The position numbers and the translations under genes are program-made. Positions 49,002 through 59,574 of a stretch of 64,000 nt of DNA are shown here, piece after piece. The stretch comes from Pseudolachnospira sp051055405. GTDB lineage: Bacteria > Bacillota > Clostridia > Lachnospirales > Lachnospiraceae. Below the pieces are notes generated by a model. That model was not told where the DNA came from, made no database searches, and saw nothing but the letters and a program-made list of their open reading frames with translations. The stretch's first letter is position 1, and the number at the start of each line of letters is the position of its first letter. The stretch lies in the NCBI RefSeq assembly GCF_051055405.1, contig NZ_CP167068.1:2170001-2234000 (forward strand), given 5' to 3'.

Positions 49002-50879
49002 TTACTTCAACGGAACTTCCCCATCATGGAAAAACGCATACACCACCTCGGCCACGCCCCGATTCATCTCTGGTAAAGCGGCGATATCCTCCACGCTTGC
49101 AGCTTTCATGGCATCGATGGTTTTAAACTCTCTCATCAACGCCTTTCTGCGCACCGGCCCGACGCCGTCGATGTCATCCAAAATCGAATGAATTTGGGCT
49201 TTTCCCCGGCGAGCCCGGTGATACGTAATTGCAAACCGGTGGGCTTCGTCCTGAATTCGGGTAATCAGCTGAAAGGCTTCGGAGTGATGATCCAGAGGCA
49301 GTTCCTGATTTTCAAAATAAAGGCCGCGGGTCCGGTGATTGTCGTCCTTTACCATGCCGCAAACCGGGATCGAAAGCCCCAGGCTTTGGAGCACCCGCTC
49401 CGCCACATTGACCTGTCCCCGGCCGCCATCCATCAAAAGCAGATCCGGAAAATGACTGAAGCTCCCATAGTTCTCTTCCATTCCCTTTTCCCGCAGCATC
49501 TCCATCTCTTCGAGCCCATGGGAAAAACGGCGGGTAAGTACTTCCTCCATCGATGCGTAATCGTTGGCTCCTTTTACCCACTGAATCTTAAATTTCCGGT
49601 AATCGTTTCGCTTTGGGCGGCCATTTTCATAGACTACCATAGAACCCACCGACTCAAATCCGCTGATATTGGAAATATCGAAAGCTTCCATCCGGCACAA
49701 GCCTTCCCGCCCCAACAAAGCTTCCAGCTGGTGGACAGCCCCCATGGTACGGGCTTCCTCTCGTTTTACTTTTTCCCGGTCCTGACTTAGAATCAGCTTT
49801 GCATTTTTCTCCGCCAATTCCACCAATTGATGCTTTTCTCCTCTCTTCGGAACCACCACCGAGACCTTATGCCCACTTTTCGCACTCAGCCATTTCTCGA
49901 TCAGCGCCCCATCTGGCAATTCCTCCGGCACAAAAATTTCCCGTGGAAAAAAGGGCGTTCCCGCATAAAACTGTTTCACAAACTCTGAGACTACCTGGCC
50001 TTTCTCATCCCCTTCCGCCACTTTCACATGGAAATGCTCCCGGCCAATCAAACGGCCTTCCCGGATAAAAAAGACCTGGACAATGGCATCCTCTCCTTCG
50101 ATGGCCAACGCCACGATATCCCGATTTTCCTGCCCGTTGTCCGTTACTTTTTGCTGCTGTTCCGTTCTCTGAACACTGAACAAAAGCTCCCGGTAACCCA
50201 TAGCCGCCTCAAAGTCTAACGCATCGGACGCTTCCTGCATCTTTTCTTTCAGATGTCTTTGAACCGGGCCAAAATTTCCCTTTAAAAATTCCTGCGCCTT
50301 ATCAATCGCCTCCCGGTATTCTTCCGCACTAATATACCCCTGGCAGGGCGCATCGCACTGATGAATATGATAATTCAAGCAGGGGCGTTCTTTTCCTGTG
50401 TCCGCAGGCAGGTTTCTCCGGCAAGTGCGGATTCGGTAAAGCTTTTGTACCAGACGGATACTGTCTTTCACCGCGCCCACATCAGTATAAGGCCCGTAAT
50501 ATTTGGATTTATCTTTCTTCATGGTGTGTGCAATCAGAATCCGCGGAAAGGCTTCCTCTATCGTCACCCGGATAAACGGATACCCCTTATCATCTGTCAG
50601 CATCGTATTATATTTCGGATGGTGCTCCTTAATCAGATTACATTCCAGCACCAAGGCCTCGGTCTCCGAATCGGTGATAATAAACTCGAACCAGGCAATC
50701 TGACTGACCATGCGCAGGATCTTTGGAGATTTATTGCTGCTATTTTGAAAATACTGGCGGACACGGTTCTTCAAATTGATCGCCTTTCCCACATAGATAA
50801 TATGGTCGGCTTGGTCGTGCATCAGATAAACCCCCGGCTTATCCGGCAATTTTTTCAACTCTTCTTTGATATCAAACAT
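49002..50879 (-). CDS. uvrC: Excinuclease ABC subunit C
   Basis: 625 aa nuclease of nucleotide-excision repair that makes both incisions around a DNA lesion with UvrA/UvrB. N-terminal GIY-YIG domain (PGVYLMHDQADHIIYVGKA, 14-32), a cysteine-rich segment CRRNLPADTGKERPCLNYHIHQCDAPC in parts near 150, UVR domain near 205-240, RNase H-like domain (FDISNISG near 405) and C-terminal helix-hairpin-helix repeats (IDGVGPVRRKALM near 575). The ATG has CGAGGAG upstream. Confidence 0.97.
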   Translation of the reverse strand: MFDIKEELKKLPDKPGVYLMHDQADHIIYVGKAINLKNRVRQYFQNSSNKSPKILRMVSQIAWFEFIITDSETEALVLECNLIKEHHPKYNTMLTDDKGYPFIRVTIEEAFPRILIAHTMKKDKSKYYGPYTDVGAVKDSIRLVQKLYRIRTCRRNLPADTGKERPCLNYHIHQCDAPCQGYISAEEYREAIDKAQEFLKGNFGPVQRHLKEKMQEASDALDFEAAMGYRELLFSVQRTEQQQKVTDNGQENRDIVALAIEGEDAIVQVFFIREGRLIGREHFHVKVAEGDEKGQVVSEFVKQFYAGTPFFPREIFVPEELPDGALIEKWLSAKSGHKVSVVVPKRGEKHQLVELAEKNAKLILSQDREKVKREEARTMGAVHQLEALLGREGLCRMEAFDISNISGFESVGSMVVYENGRPKRNDYRKFKIQWVKGANDYASMEEVLTRRFSHGLEEMEMLREKGMEENYGSFSHFPDLLLMDGGRGQVNVAERVLQSLGLSIPVCGMVKDDNHRTRGLYFENQELPLDHHSEAFQLITRIQDEAHRFAITYHRARRGKAQIHSILDDIDGVGPVRRKALMREFKTIDAMKAASVEDIAALPEMNRGVAEVVYAFFHDGEVPLK

Positions 50880-50949
50880 CGAACGTTCTCCTCGTAAAAT
50901 CAGCCTCCGGTAAGGGTTGCTTATCGAAGGCTGAAACGATTTACTTCTC

Positions 50950-53001
50950 CTATTTTCTGACCGGACGCTTCATTCTAACCCGGTGGGGAATGGGGGTATC
51001 CGCCTTTTTGCTATGTCTTACGCGGCGTCTGAGAAGCTCACGTCTGACAATACGCTCCACCTCCGCAGAGGTATACATAGACTTCCTCCCAGCTTTCATC
51101 AGCGGACGCTCAGAGGAAACTCTCGATTCCAAAGAATCCGTCTTCCCATCTTTGGAAAGCGGCCCATGGACTTCTTCCAGAATCTGCATGAATTCTTTTC
51201 CAGTAATCGTCTCTCTCTCAATCAAAAATGCCGCAATCGTTTCCAGGGATTCTTTATTTTCCTCGATGATGGCTTTTGCTTTGGCGTAAGACTCTTTCAG
51301 CATCTCCTTTACCACTCCGTCCACCTGGGCTGCCGTATTGTCCCCACAGTTTAAAACGGCGCGGCCGTCCAGATATTGGCCTTCGATAGTCTCCAGACCC
51401 ATCAGTCCGAATTCCTCGCTCATACCAAAACGAGTTACCATGGCGCGGGCCATCTTCGTCGCTTTTTCAATATCGTTGGACGCGCCGGTGGAAACGGAAT
51501 CAAAGAAAATCTCTTCGGAAGCCCGGCCTGCCAAAAGGGTAATCAACTCAGCTTCCAGCTCTACCTTTGTCATCAAAAACTTCTCTTCTTCCGGCGTCTG
51601 CATCACATAGCCGAGAGAACCCATGGTACGGGGCACAATAGTGATCTTCTGCACCGGCTCTGTGTGTTTCTGAAGAGCCGCCACCAGGGCGTGGCCGACT
51701 TCATGGTAGGCCACCATCTTTTTCTCCTGGGCGTTCATGATCCGGTCTTTCTTTTCCTTACCAGCGATGACGACCTCCACCGACTCAAACAGATCTGCCT
51801 GGCTGACCGCCTTACGCCCCTGCTTAACCGCTAAAATCGCCGCCTCATTGATCATATTGGCAAGATCCGAACCCACGGCACCGGACGTAGCCATAGCGAT
51901 ATCTTCCAAGTTCACCGTATCGTCCATCAAAACACTCTTTGAATGAACTTTCAGTACGGCCAAACGACCTTTCAAATCCGGCTTATCCACAATAATCCGG
52001 CGATCCAAACGGCCCGGACGCAGCAAAGCCGGATCTAAGACTTCCGGACGGTTGGTCGCTGCCAAGATAAATACGCCCTTGGAGGAGTCAAAACCGTCCA
52101 TCTCCGCCAAAAGCTGATTTAAGGTCTGCTCCCGCTCATCGTTCCCGCCAAAGCGAGTATCTCTGCTTTTTCCGATCGCGTCAATCTCATCAATGAATAC
52201 GATACAAGGAGCCTGCTGTTGGGCCTGTTTAAACAAATCGCGCACACGGGACGCGCCGACGCCCACAAACATCTCCACGAAATCGGAGCCTGCTAAAGAG
52301 AAAAAAGGAACCCGCGCTTCGCCGGCAACCGCCTTGGCAAGCAAAGTTTTTCCCGTTCCGGGAGGGCCCACCAGAAGCGCTCCCTTGGGCAGTTTTGCCC
52401 CAATGGCTGTATACTTTCCGGGGTTATGCAAAAAGTCCACGATTTCCACCAAAGACTCTTCCGCTTCATCCTGTCCAGCCACATCTTTAAAGGTAACGCC
52501 GGTCTCCCGCTGCATGTAGACTTTAGCATTGCTTTTCCCAACGCCCATCAGGCCGCCTCCGCCGCCTTTGCGCATCATAATGTTAAAGACCAGCAAAATC
52601 AAAAACACCGGAATAATATAGATCAAAAGTTCCATCAACCAAGAACTTTTTTCTATCACCGTTCCTTTGTAGTCTTCGATTCCATTCTCTTCAAAAAGTT
52701 GTTTCAAATCTTTGTTGGTTACAATCGCGGTATAATACTTTTCCTCGCTGTTTCCACTCTCAGATTTTACCGTGATGGTCACTTTGTTATAGTATTCGTC
52801 CAGAACGACTTCCACGACCTCCCTGGTCTCCACCAGCTTTTCAAATTCCGGATAGGAAATCTCCTGCGACTGCCCTCCCCCCAGCGACCGAGTCAGAAAG
52901 GTCACGACAAACAGCATCAGCATCCCCAACGCCGCCATCGCCATAAAATTTTGATTCCGCTTCCCATTGTTGTTCTGCGGATTATTTCGGTTCGGTTCCA
53001 T
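50950..53001 (-). CDS. ftsH: ATP-dependent zinc metalloprotease FtsH
   Basis: 683 aa membrane-bound AAA+ protease degrading membrane and regulatory proteins. Two membrane segments (about 19-39 and 125-143), Walker A VGPPGTGKT near 212, Walker B CIVFIDEIDAIG near 268, the second region of homology ATNRPEVLDPALLRPGR, and the zinc motif HEVGH near 440. The C-terminal 45 residues are unusually basic. The start has GAAGGAG upstream; a good sigma-A promoter precedes it. Confidence 0.97.
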   Translation of the reverse strand: MEPNRNNPQNNNGKRNQNFMAMAALGMLMLFVVTFLTRSLGGGQSQEISYPEFEKLVETREVVEVVLDEYYNKVTITVKSESGNSEEKYYTAIVTNKDLKQLFEENGIEDYKGTVIEKSSWLMELLIYIIPVFLILLVFNIMMRKGGGGGLMGVGKSNAKVYMQRETGVTFKDVAGQDEAEESLVEIVDFLHNPGKYTAIGAKLPKGALLVGPPGTGKTLLAKAVAGEARVPFFSLAGSDFVEMFVGVGASRVRDLFKQAQQQAPCIVFIDEIDAIGKSRDTRFGGNDEREQTLNQLLAEMDGFDSSKGVFILAATNRPEVLDPALLRPGRLDRRIIVDKPDLKGRLAVLKVHSKSVLMDDTVNLEDIAMATSGAVGSDLANMINEAAILAVKQGRKAVSQADLFESVEVVIAGKEKKDRIMNAQEKKMVAYHEVGHALVAALQKHTEPVQKITIVPRTMGSLGYVMQTPEEEKFLMTKVELEAELITLLAGRASEEIFFDSVSTGASNDIEKATKMARAMVTRFGMSEEFGLMGLETIEGQYLDGRAVLNCGDNTAAQVDGVVKEMLKESYAKAKAIIEENKESLETIAAFLIERETITGKEFMQILEEVHGPLSKDGKTDSLESRVSSERPLMKAGRKSMYTSAEVERIVRRELLRRRVRHSKKADTPIPHRVRMKRPVRK

Positions 53002-53071
53002 TCAATATCTCCTTCGAATTTCACTTATGTATCCGCCGATTCCGGCGGAAGCGTAAAGTCATGCACTATTT

Positions 53072-53100
53072 ATTATAAAATTCGTTTCAAAATAAAGCAA
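53072..53100 (-). promoter_or_regulatory. Promoter of ftsH
   Basis: On the minus strand TTGCTT (53095-53100), a 17-base spacer and a perfect TATAAT (53072-53077). Confidence 0.75.
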
Positions 53101-53152
53101 TAAGAAGATTTAGAATATTTCGTAAAATTTTTATAAGTAATCGTTCATCCAA

Positions 53153-53191
53153 TAAAAACAGGGCGCTCTGGCCAGCCAGCCACAGCGCCCT
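53153..53191 (-). terminator. Intrinsic terminator after asnS
   Basis: AGGGCGCT (53160-53167) pairs with AGCGCCCT (53184-53191), with inner TGGC/GCCA pairing, and the minus strand continues with GTTTTTATT. It ends the tig-to-asnS side of the locus. Confidence 0.85.
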
Positions 53192-53209
53192 TTATATCAC
53201 CCTGAAAAA

Positions 53210-54601
53210 TTACAGCTCGCAGTTATTCACGGTCCGAGGGAACGGAATCACGTCGCGGATATTGCCCATGCCGGTCACATACATGATCAGCCGCTCGAAT
53301 CCCAGGCCAAAGCCGGCATGACGGGCAGAACCGTACTTCCGAAGATCCAGGTAGAAATCATAATCTTCTTCCTTTAATCCCAGCTCCCGCATCCTTTTCA
53401 CCAGCTTATCATAATCGTCTTCTCTCTGGCTTCCGCCAATGATCTCGCCGATTCCCGGAACCAGGCAATCCATAGCGGCCACGGTTTTCCCATCCTCATT
53501 CAGCTTCATGTAAAAAGCTTTAATCTCCTTCGGATAATCTGTTACGAATACGGGGCGTTTGAACACCTGCTCCGTCAGATACCGCTCGTGCTCGGTCTGA
53601 AGGTCACAGCCCCAGGATACTTTATAGTCAAAAGCATCGTTATGCTTTTCCAATATCTCTACCGCTTCGGTGTAGGTCACATGGGCAAAATCCGAATTCA
53701 CCACATGGTTCAGCCGCTCAATCAACCCCTTATCGATAAATTGATTGAAAAATTTCATCTCTTCCGGGGCCTGCTCCATCACATAGCGAATCACATATTT
53801 TAACATACCTTCCGCCACTGTCATATCGTCCGTCAGATCAGCAAAGGCCATCTCCGGCTCGATCATCCAGAACTCCGCCGCATGACGGGTGGTGTTGGAA
53901 TTCTCTGCTCGGAACGTCGGACCAAAGGTATAAATATTTCGGAAAGCCATCGCATAGGTCTCGCCATTGAGCTGACCGCTGACGGTCAGGCTGGTCGGCT
54001 TATTGAAAAAGTCTTTGCTGTAATCCACGGAGCCATCCGCATTTTTCGGCAGCTTCTCCATATCTAAGGTCGTTACCTGGAACATCTCGCCGGCGCCTTC
54101 GCAGTCGCTTCCGGTAATGATCGGCGTATGGACATAGATGAAGTCTCGCTCCTGAAAATATTTGTGAATGGCATAGGCAGCCAAGGAGCGAACACGAAAT
54201 ACAGCCTGGAATGTATTGGTCCTGGGGCGCAGATGAGAAATCGTCCGCAAAAATTCCATGGAGTGGCGTTTCGGCTGAAGCGGATAGTCCGGCGTGGAAG
54301 GCCCTTCCACCTCGATTTGATCCGCCTGCAGCTCAAAGGGCTGCTTCGCCTGAGGCGTCAGTACCAGCTCGCCTTCCGCAATAATAGCGGCCCCGACGTT
54401 TAGCTTGGAAATTTCATTGAAATTCTTCATCGTATCATGATAAACCACTTGGAGCGGCTCAAAAAAAGTTCCGTCATTTAAAACAAGGAAGCCAAAACTT
54501 TTCGAGTCCCGCAGGTTTTTTACCCAGCCGCAGACTTTTACTCTTTTTCCCGCATATTGTTCCGTATCCCGAAACAATTCTCGAATACTGATGCAATCCA
54601 T
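53210..54601 (-). CDS. asnS: Asparaginyl-tRNA synthetase
   Basis: 463 aa class IIb aminoacyl-tRNA synthetase. The N-terminal OB-fold anticodon-binding domain (about 15-105) precedes the catalytic core with motif 2 (FRAENSNTTRHAAEFWMIEPEMAF near 205-228) and motif 3 (GFGLGFERLIMYVTG near 435). The ATG at 54601 has GGAAGGAG upstream; the longer frame to 54667 overlaps engB. Confidence 0.97.
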   Translation of the reverse strand: MDCISIRELFRDTEQYAGKRVKVCGWVKNLRDSKSFGFLVLNDGTFFEPLQVVYHDTMKNFNEISKLNVGAAIIAEGELVLTPQAKQPFELQADQIEVEGPSTPDYPLQPKRHSMEFLRTISHLRPRTNTFQAVFRVRSLAAYAIHKYFQERDFIYVHTPIITGSDCEGAGEMFQVTTLDMEKLPKNADGSVDYSKDFFNKPTSLTVSGQLNGETYAMAFRNIYTFGPTFRAENSNTTRHAAEFWMIEPEMAFADLTDDMTVAEGMLKYVIRYVMEQAPEEMKFFNQFIDKGLIERLNHVVNSDFAHVTYTEAVEILEKHNDAFDYKVSWGCDLQTEHERYLTEQVFKRPVFVTDYPKEIKAFYMKLNEDGKTVAAMDCLVPGIGEIIGGSQREDDYDKLVKRMRELGLKEEDYDFYLDLRKYGSARHAGFGLGFERLIMYVTGMGNIRDVIPFPRTVNNCEL

Positions 54602-54663
54602 CTGTATTTCTCCTTCCATTTTTAAACATAGATTATAGCAGATTCTATGGCGTCCCGCAAGCC

Positions 54664-55272
54664 TCAAACAGGAGAATCCGCGCTTTCCTCTGAATCATCC
54701 CGCTCCAGCAGAGCGTAAATCTCTTCTCGCCCCTGCTTTGTCTCTGCCGAGAAAGGAATCACCGTCACTTCCGGCCCTGCCCCAAGGCCCGTCCGGATCA
54801 GCTTCATCTGTTTTTGAAGCTGGCTGCGCTTAATCTTATCCAGCTTTGTGGCAATAATCACCGGCTGATAGCCATTGTGGAGAATCCAATCGTACATCTG
54901 CCGGTCATTGGCATTGGGCTCATGGCGGATATCCACCAAAAGAAACACCTGCTGCAGCACATGGGAACTCCGAAGGTATCGCTCGATCAATTTTCCCCAT
55001 CGTTCCTTCTCTGTCGCCGATACCTTGGCATAACCGTATCCGGGAAGATCCACCAGATACAGTTCCTCATTGACATTGTAAAAATTGATCGTCTGTGTTT
55101 TTCCCGGCTGCGCGGAAGTCCTGGCATAGGATTTCCGGTTCATCAGCGCATTGATCAAGGAAGATTTTCCTACGTTGGATTTCCCGGCAAAGGCAAACTC
55201 CGGCCGTTCATTTTTCGGCAGCACGCTGGTAACGCCGCAGACGGTCTCCAGATTCACCGTTTTTATAATCAT
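54664..55272 (-). CDS. engB: Ribosome biogenesis GTPase EngB (YsxC/YihA)
   Basis: 202 aa small GTPase needed for 50S subunit assembly. P-loop GKSNVGKSS near 30-38, G3 region DLPGYGYAKVS near 74, G4 TKLD near 141. The start overlaps the lon stop by four bases, the common lon-engB arrangement. Confidence 0.96.
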   Translation of the reverse strand: MIIKTVNLETVCGVTSVLPKNERPEFAFAGKSNVGKSSLINALMNRKSYARTSAQPGKTQTINFYNVNEELYLVDLPGYGYAKVSATEKERWGKLIERYLRSSHVLQQVFLLVDIRHEPNANDRQMYDWILHNGYQPVIIATKLDKIKRSQLQKQMKLIRTGLGAGPEVTVIPFSAETKQGREEIYALLERDDSEESADSPV

Positions 55273-57566
55273 ACAAAACTCCTTGGAATGACTTCCTCCA
55301 TGGAAGAAACATAGGTAATTTCCATACCTCCGGTAATTTCCTCCGATAACTCTTCTATATCCGGCCGATTCTTTGCCGGTACCAGCACCTCATGGATACC
55401 AGCCAGTTTCGCGGCCAACAGCTTTTCTTTCAGTCCTCCCACCGGAAGCACTCTTCCCCGAAGCGTAATCTCTCCGGTCATGGCCAGATCGGCTCGAACC
55501 AACCTCTTCGTCACAGCGGAAAGCACTGCCGTTGCCATGGTAATCCCGGCGGACGGCCCATCTTTGGGTACGGCGCCTTCCGGGATATGGATATGAACGT
55601 CATGCTTTTCAAAATAATCGTCTTCAATCTCGTAATCGGCGGCCACGGAACGAATATAGGTAATACCCGTCTGAGCGGACTCTTTCATTACATCTCCAAG
55701 CTGTCCCGTCAATTGCAATTTTCCATCGCCAGGCATCTGATTCACCTCTACCTGGAGAGTATCTCCGCCGACACTGGTCCAAGCCAGGCCCCGAACAATA
55801 CCGATCTGAGCCTCCTCATTGGCGGCGTCGTAAGTCACCTTCTCTTTACCCAGATACTGTTCTAGGTTGTCCACCGTAATCGCGACCGTTTTCTGCTCTT
55901 TATTCTCCAAAAGCTCCCTCGCTGATTTCCTGCACAAATCTCCGATCCGGCGCTCCAAACTCCGGACGCCCGCCTCTCTCGTATAATTGTGAATGATCTT
56001 TTTCAGCGCCGCCTCATCGATGGAAAACTGCTCTGCCGTCAGGCCATTTTTCTCTAACTGCTTCCCGACCAGATAGTCTTTGCCGATATGGTATTTTTCA
56101 TTCTCCGTATAGCTGCTGACTTCGATGACATCCATCCGGTCTAACAGAGGCTGCGGAATCGTCTCCGTGGTATTCGCCGTAGCGATAAAGAGCACTTTTG
56201 ACAGATCAACAGGGACTTCCACATAGTGATCCCGGAACTTCTGGTTCTGCTCTGAATCCAGCACTTCTAAAAGTGCAGAAGAGGTGTCCCCTTTGTAATC
56301 CTTGCTGACTTTATCAATCTCGTCCAAAAGCATCAGCGGATTTGCCACGCCCGCCTGCTTCAGTCCCGCCACAATGCGCCCCGGCATCGCGCCGATATAG
56401 GTACGCCGGTGGCCGCGGATCTCCGCCTCATCCCGCACGCCGCCCAGGCTGACACGGACGTATTGTTTATCCAAAGCTCTCGCTACCGAGCGGGCAATCG
56501 AAGTTTTTCCGGTTCCGGGAGGTCCCACCAGGCAAAGGATTGATCCATCCCCTTTGCCGCTAAAAATACGGACCGCCAGATATTCTAAAATTCTTTCTTT
56601 AATTTTTTCCAGGCCGTAATGATCCTCGTTCAGAATCTTTTCTGCCTTTTTGATATTCCTATTTTCTTTCTGTACTTTATTCCAAGGAAGTTCCAGAAGG
56701 CTTTCAATATAGGTGCGGCTCACCGTTCCCTCCTGGCTTCCCGAGGGCATCATACGAAACCGACGAATTTCCTTGCGGATTTTCTCCTTTACTTCCGCAT
56801 CCGCTTTCAGCTTTTTCACCTGGTTCTCAAAGTGATCGGCATCATTGGCATCATCTTCTCCCAGTTCCGCCCGCAAAGCCCGGATCTGCTCCCTTAGCAT
56901 ATATTCCTTCTGGTTTTTATCGATCTGCATCCGGACTTTTTCCTGGATATCCTGCTTAAAAAGAATGATATCGATCTCATTGTCCAGAAGCTTTGCCATT
57001 TTTTGATAACGGGCATAGGTAGAATCCAGTTCCAAAAGCTCTTGGCGGCTTTGGTTGCTGATGGGCATCCGAATCATCAGTTGATCCATCAGTTCCGGCA
57101 GCGTTGGGATTTCCAGCATCTGATTCTCGCCCGCCTGTCCAAAAGAGGGCGTCAACCTTGCATAATGCCCGATATTCTCTCTGAGCGCCCGCAGCATTCC
57201 TTCCTCCTCCAGCGGATCTAGGATATCATGGCAATAGGGCGCTTCTTCCACCTCCGCCTCAAAAAACGGAGATTTCCTCAGCACTTTCACGATTTCTCCG
57301 CGGGCAGTGCCTTCCACCAACACCCGAACCGTATCGTTTGGAAGCTTTAAAATCTGCTTTACCGTGGCAATCGTACCAATACGGTGCAGATCCTCCTCCG
57401 TGGGCTTCATCGTCGCCTCGTCCTTTTGGCAAGCCAAAAACAGCTGGCTGTCCTGAATCATAGCCCGCTCCACCGCTGCGATGGAAATCCGCCGGCTGAT
57501 ATCAAAATGCATCAGCATCTTGGGAAGTATCACTACTCCCCTCAATGCGATTACCGGTAATTTCAT
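55269..57566 (-). CDS. lon: ATP-dependent protease Lon (LonA)
   Basis: 765 aa cytoplasmic protease removing misfolded and regulatory proteins. N-terminal substrate domain (1-190), coiled-coil linker, Walker A GPPGTGKT near 345, Walker B LMLLDEIDK near 408, and the C-terminal protease domain with the serine in PKDGPSAG near 665 and catalytic lysine about 43 residues later. The ATG at 57566 has GGATGGAGG upstream; an extension to 57614 has no support. Confidence 0.97.
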   Translation of the reverse strand: MKLPVIALRGVVILPKMLMHFDISRRISIAAVERAMIQDSQLFLACQKDEATMKPTEEDLHRIGTIATVKQILKLPNDTVRVLVEGTARGEIVKVLRKSPFFEAEVEEAPYCHDILDPLEEEGMLRALRENIGHYARLTPSFGQAGENQMLEIPTLPELMDQLMIRMPISNQSRQELLELDSTYARYQKMAKLLDNEIDIILFKQDIQEKVRMQIDKNQKEYMLREQIRALRAELGEDDANDADHFENQVKKLKADAEVKEKIRKEIRRFRMMPSGSQEGTVSRTYIESLLELPWNKVQKENRNIKKAEKILNEDHYGLEKIKERILEYLAVRIFSGKGDGSILCLVGPPGTGKTSIARSVARALDKQYVRVSLGGVRDEAEIRGHRRTYIGAMPGRIVAGLKQAGVANPLMLLDEIDKVSKDYKGDTSSALLEVLDSEQNQKFRDHYVEVPVDLSKVLFIATANTTETIPQPLLDRMDVIEVSSYTENEKYHIGKDYLVGKQLEKNGLTAEQFSIDEAALKKIIHNYTREAGVRSLERRIGDLCRKSARELLENKEQKTVAITVDNLEQYLGKEKVTYDAANEEAQIGIVRGLAWTSVGGDTLQVEVNQMPGDGKLQLTGQLGDVMKESAQTGITYIRSVAADYEIEDDYFEKHDVHIHIPEGAVPKDGPSAGITMATAVLSAVTKRLVRADLAMTGEITLRGRVLPVGGLKEKLLAAKLAGIHEVLVPAKNRPDIEELSEEITGGMEITYVSSMEEVIPRSFV

Positions 57567-57675
57567 ATTTATATCCTCCATCCTATGTAATGAAAAGGAA
57601 AAAGGCCGCCGCAAAAGCCCCCTGCTGTAAAAGACAGCTGGAAGCCACAGTTACCCGTCTGCAGCAGCCCTATAC

Positions 57676-58968
57676 TTATGCGATTTCGTTGCCATCCTTC
57701 CGGCTGACGCGGCGTTTTTTCTGTGGAACCTCCACATCCCGGATCGTCAGTTCCGGTTCTCCGGTCCCGCGGATGACATCCTCCGTCACCAGACAGCGGC
57801 CCACCTCTTCATTGGAAGGCAGCTCATACATCAGATTTGTCATTGCCTTCTCCAGGATCGAACGCAGTCCCCTGGCTCCCGTCTTTCGTTCCGCCGAAAG
57901 CTTTGCAATCTCTCTGACCGCTCCATCCGTGAAATCCAGTTCCACATGATCCAGTTCAAACAGTTTCTGATACTGTTTGATGATGGCGTTCTTCGGTTCC
58001 GTTAAAATCTTTACCAAAGCATTCTCATCCAAAGGTTCCAGAGACACCACAACCGGCACGCGGCCTACAAATTCAGGTATCAGACCAAACTTCACAAGAT
58101 CTTGAGGCATCGCCTGCTTTAACAGCTCCCCAAGATTTTCTTCCTGTTTGCTCTTAATATCCGCATTAAAACCAATCGAATTGGCTCCCAGACGGTTATC
58201 GACAATTTTTTCCAGACCGTCGAAAGCACCGCCGCAGATAAACAAAATATTGGTCGTGTCGATCTGAAACATCTCCTGATGGGGGTGTTTCCGTCCGCCC
58301 TGAGGCGGTACGCTGGCCACCGTCCCCTCCAAAATCTTTAGTAAAGCCTGCTGTACACCCTCGCCCGACACATCACGGGTAATGGAAACATTCTCCGATT
58401 TCTTTGTAATCTTATCAATCTCATCAATATAGACGATACCATACTCCGCCTTGTGAATATCATAATCCGCCGATTGAATCAGTTTCAGCAGGATATTCTC
58501 CACATCCTCGCCCACATAGCCGGCCTCCGTTAGGGCCGTGGCATCGGCAATGGCAAAGGGAACATTCAGCAGGCGGGCAATGGTCTGGGCCAAAAAAGTT
58601 TTGCCAGATCCAGTGGGACCCAACATCAGGATATTGCTCTTTTGAACATCTACGTCCGTAATATCCGAAGAAATCCGCTTATAGTGGTTATAAACCGCCA
58701 CAGACAGCACTTTCTTCGCATCCTCCTGACCGATCACATACTGATCTAGGAATGCTTTGATCTCCTTGGGTTTTTTCAAATCAATGCCACGAAAGCTGGA
58801 CGGCGCGCCGTCTAATTCCTCAAACTCCTCCTCCAAAAGTTCGGAGCAGAGCTCGACGCACTCATCACAGATATAAACGTCTTTTTTATTTCCCGCTATC
58901 AGTTTCTGTACTTGATCCTGGGACTTTCCACAGAATGAGCAGTACAGCATATCCATTCCTTTTGACAT
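57676..58968 (-). CDS. clpX: ATP-dependent Clp protease ATP-binding subunit ClpX
   Basis: 430 aa AAA+ unfoldase that feeds substrates to ClpP. N-terminal C4 zinc-binding domain (CSFC near 10 and CDEC near 34), Walker A GPTGSGKT near 118, Walker B IVYIDEIDK near 178, the GYVGEDVE pore region and the IGF-type ClpP-docking loop (IPEFVGRVP lies near 318). The ATG has AAGGAGTAAAGG upstream, ten bases after clpP. Confidence 0.97.
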   Translation of the reverse strand: MSKGMDMLYCSFCGKSQDQVQKLIAGNKKDVYICDECVELCSELLEEEFEELDGAPSSFRGIDLKKPKEIKAFLDQYVIGQEDAKKVLSVAVYNHYKRISSDITDVDVQKSNILMLGPTGSGKTFLAQTIARLLNVPFAIADATALTEAGYVGEDVENILLKLIQSADYDIHKAEYGIVYIDEIDKITKKSENVSITRDVSGEGVQQALLKILEGTVASVPPQGGRKHPHQEMFQIDTTNILFICGGAFDGLEKIVDNRLGANSIGFNADIKSKQEENLGELLKQAMPQDLVKFGLIPEFVGRVPVVVSLEPLDENALVKILTEPKNAIIKQYQKLFELDHVELDFTDGAVREIAKLSAERKTGARGLRSILEKAMTNLMYELPSNEEVGRCLVTEDVIRGTGEPELTIRDVEVPQKKRRVSRKDGNEIA

Positions 58969-58978
58969 CCTTTACTCC

Positions 58979-59560
58979 TTAATGGTGAGCGATGACCTCA
59001 TCGATCAAACCATAGGCCTTTGCTTCCTCCGCAGACATATAATTGTCACGCTCGGTATCTTGAGCAATAACCTCCAACGGCTGTCCGGTATTCTCCGCCA
59101 GCATCTGGTTTAATTTCTGCTTGATCTTTAAAATATGCTCCGCAACAATCTTGATCTCCGTCGCCTGCCCCTGGGCGCCGCCCGAAGGCTGATGGATCAT
59201 AATTTCCGCATTGGGCAGGGCAAAACGTTTCCCCTTTTTGCCTCCCGCCAGCAAAAAAGCTCCCATGCTGGCCGCCATGCCGATACAGATCGTAGAAACA
59301 TCGCTTTTAATGTATTGCATGGTGTCATAAATCGCCAATCCGGCGCTGACAGATCCGCCGGGGCTATTGATGTATAAAGAAATATCCTTTCCAGGATCTT
59401 CGGACTCCAAAAACAATAACTGGGCGACAATCAAGCTTGCCGTCACATCATTGACTTCCTCACCGAGAAAAATAATCCGCTCCTTTAACAGGCGGGAATA
59501 GATATCATAGGATCGTTCCCCGCGGCTGGTGGATTCAATTACATAAGGTACTAAGCTCAT
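58979..59560 (-). CDS. clpP: ATP-dependent Clp protease proteolytic subunit
   Basis: 193 aa serine protease forming the double-heptamer chamber of ClpXP. Catalytic serine in GMAASMGAFLLAGG near 97 and histidine in MIHQPSGG near 122; VPYVIESTSRGERSYDIYSRL opens the protein. The start has GGGAG upstream and follows tig. Confidence 0.97.
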   Translation of the reverse strand: MSLVPYVIESTSRGERSYDIYSRLLKERIIFLGEEVNDVTASLIVAQLLFLESEDPGKDISLYINSPGGSVSAGLAIYDTMQYIKSDVSTICIGMAASMGAFLLAGGKKGKRFALPNAEIMIHQPSGGAQGQATEIKIVAEHILKIKQKLNQMLAENTGQPLEVIAQDTERDNYMSAEEAKAYGLIDEVIAHH

Positions 59561-59574
59561 ATATTTTCTCCCAT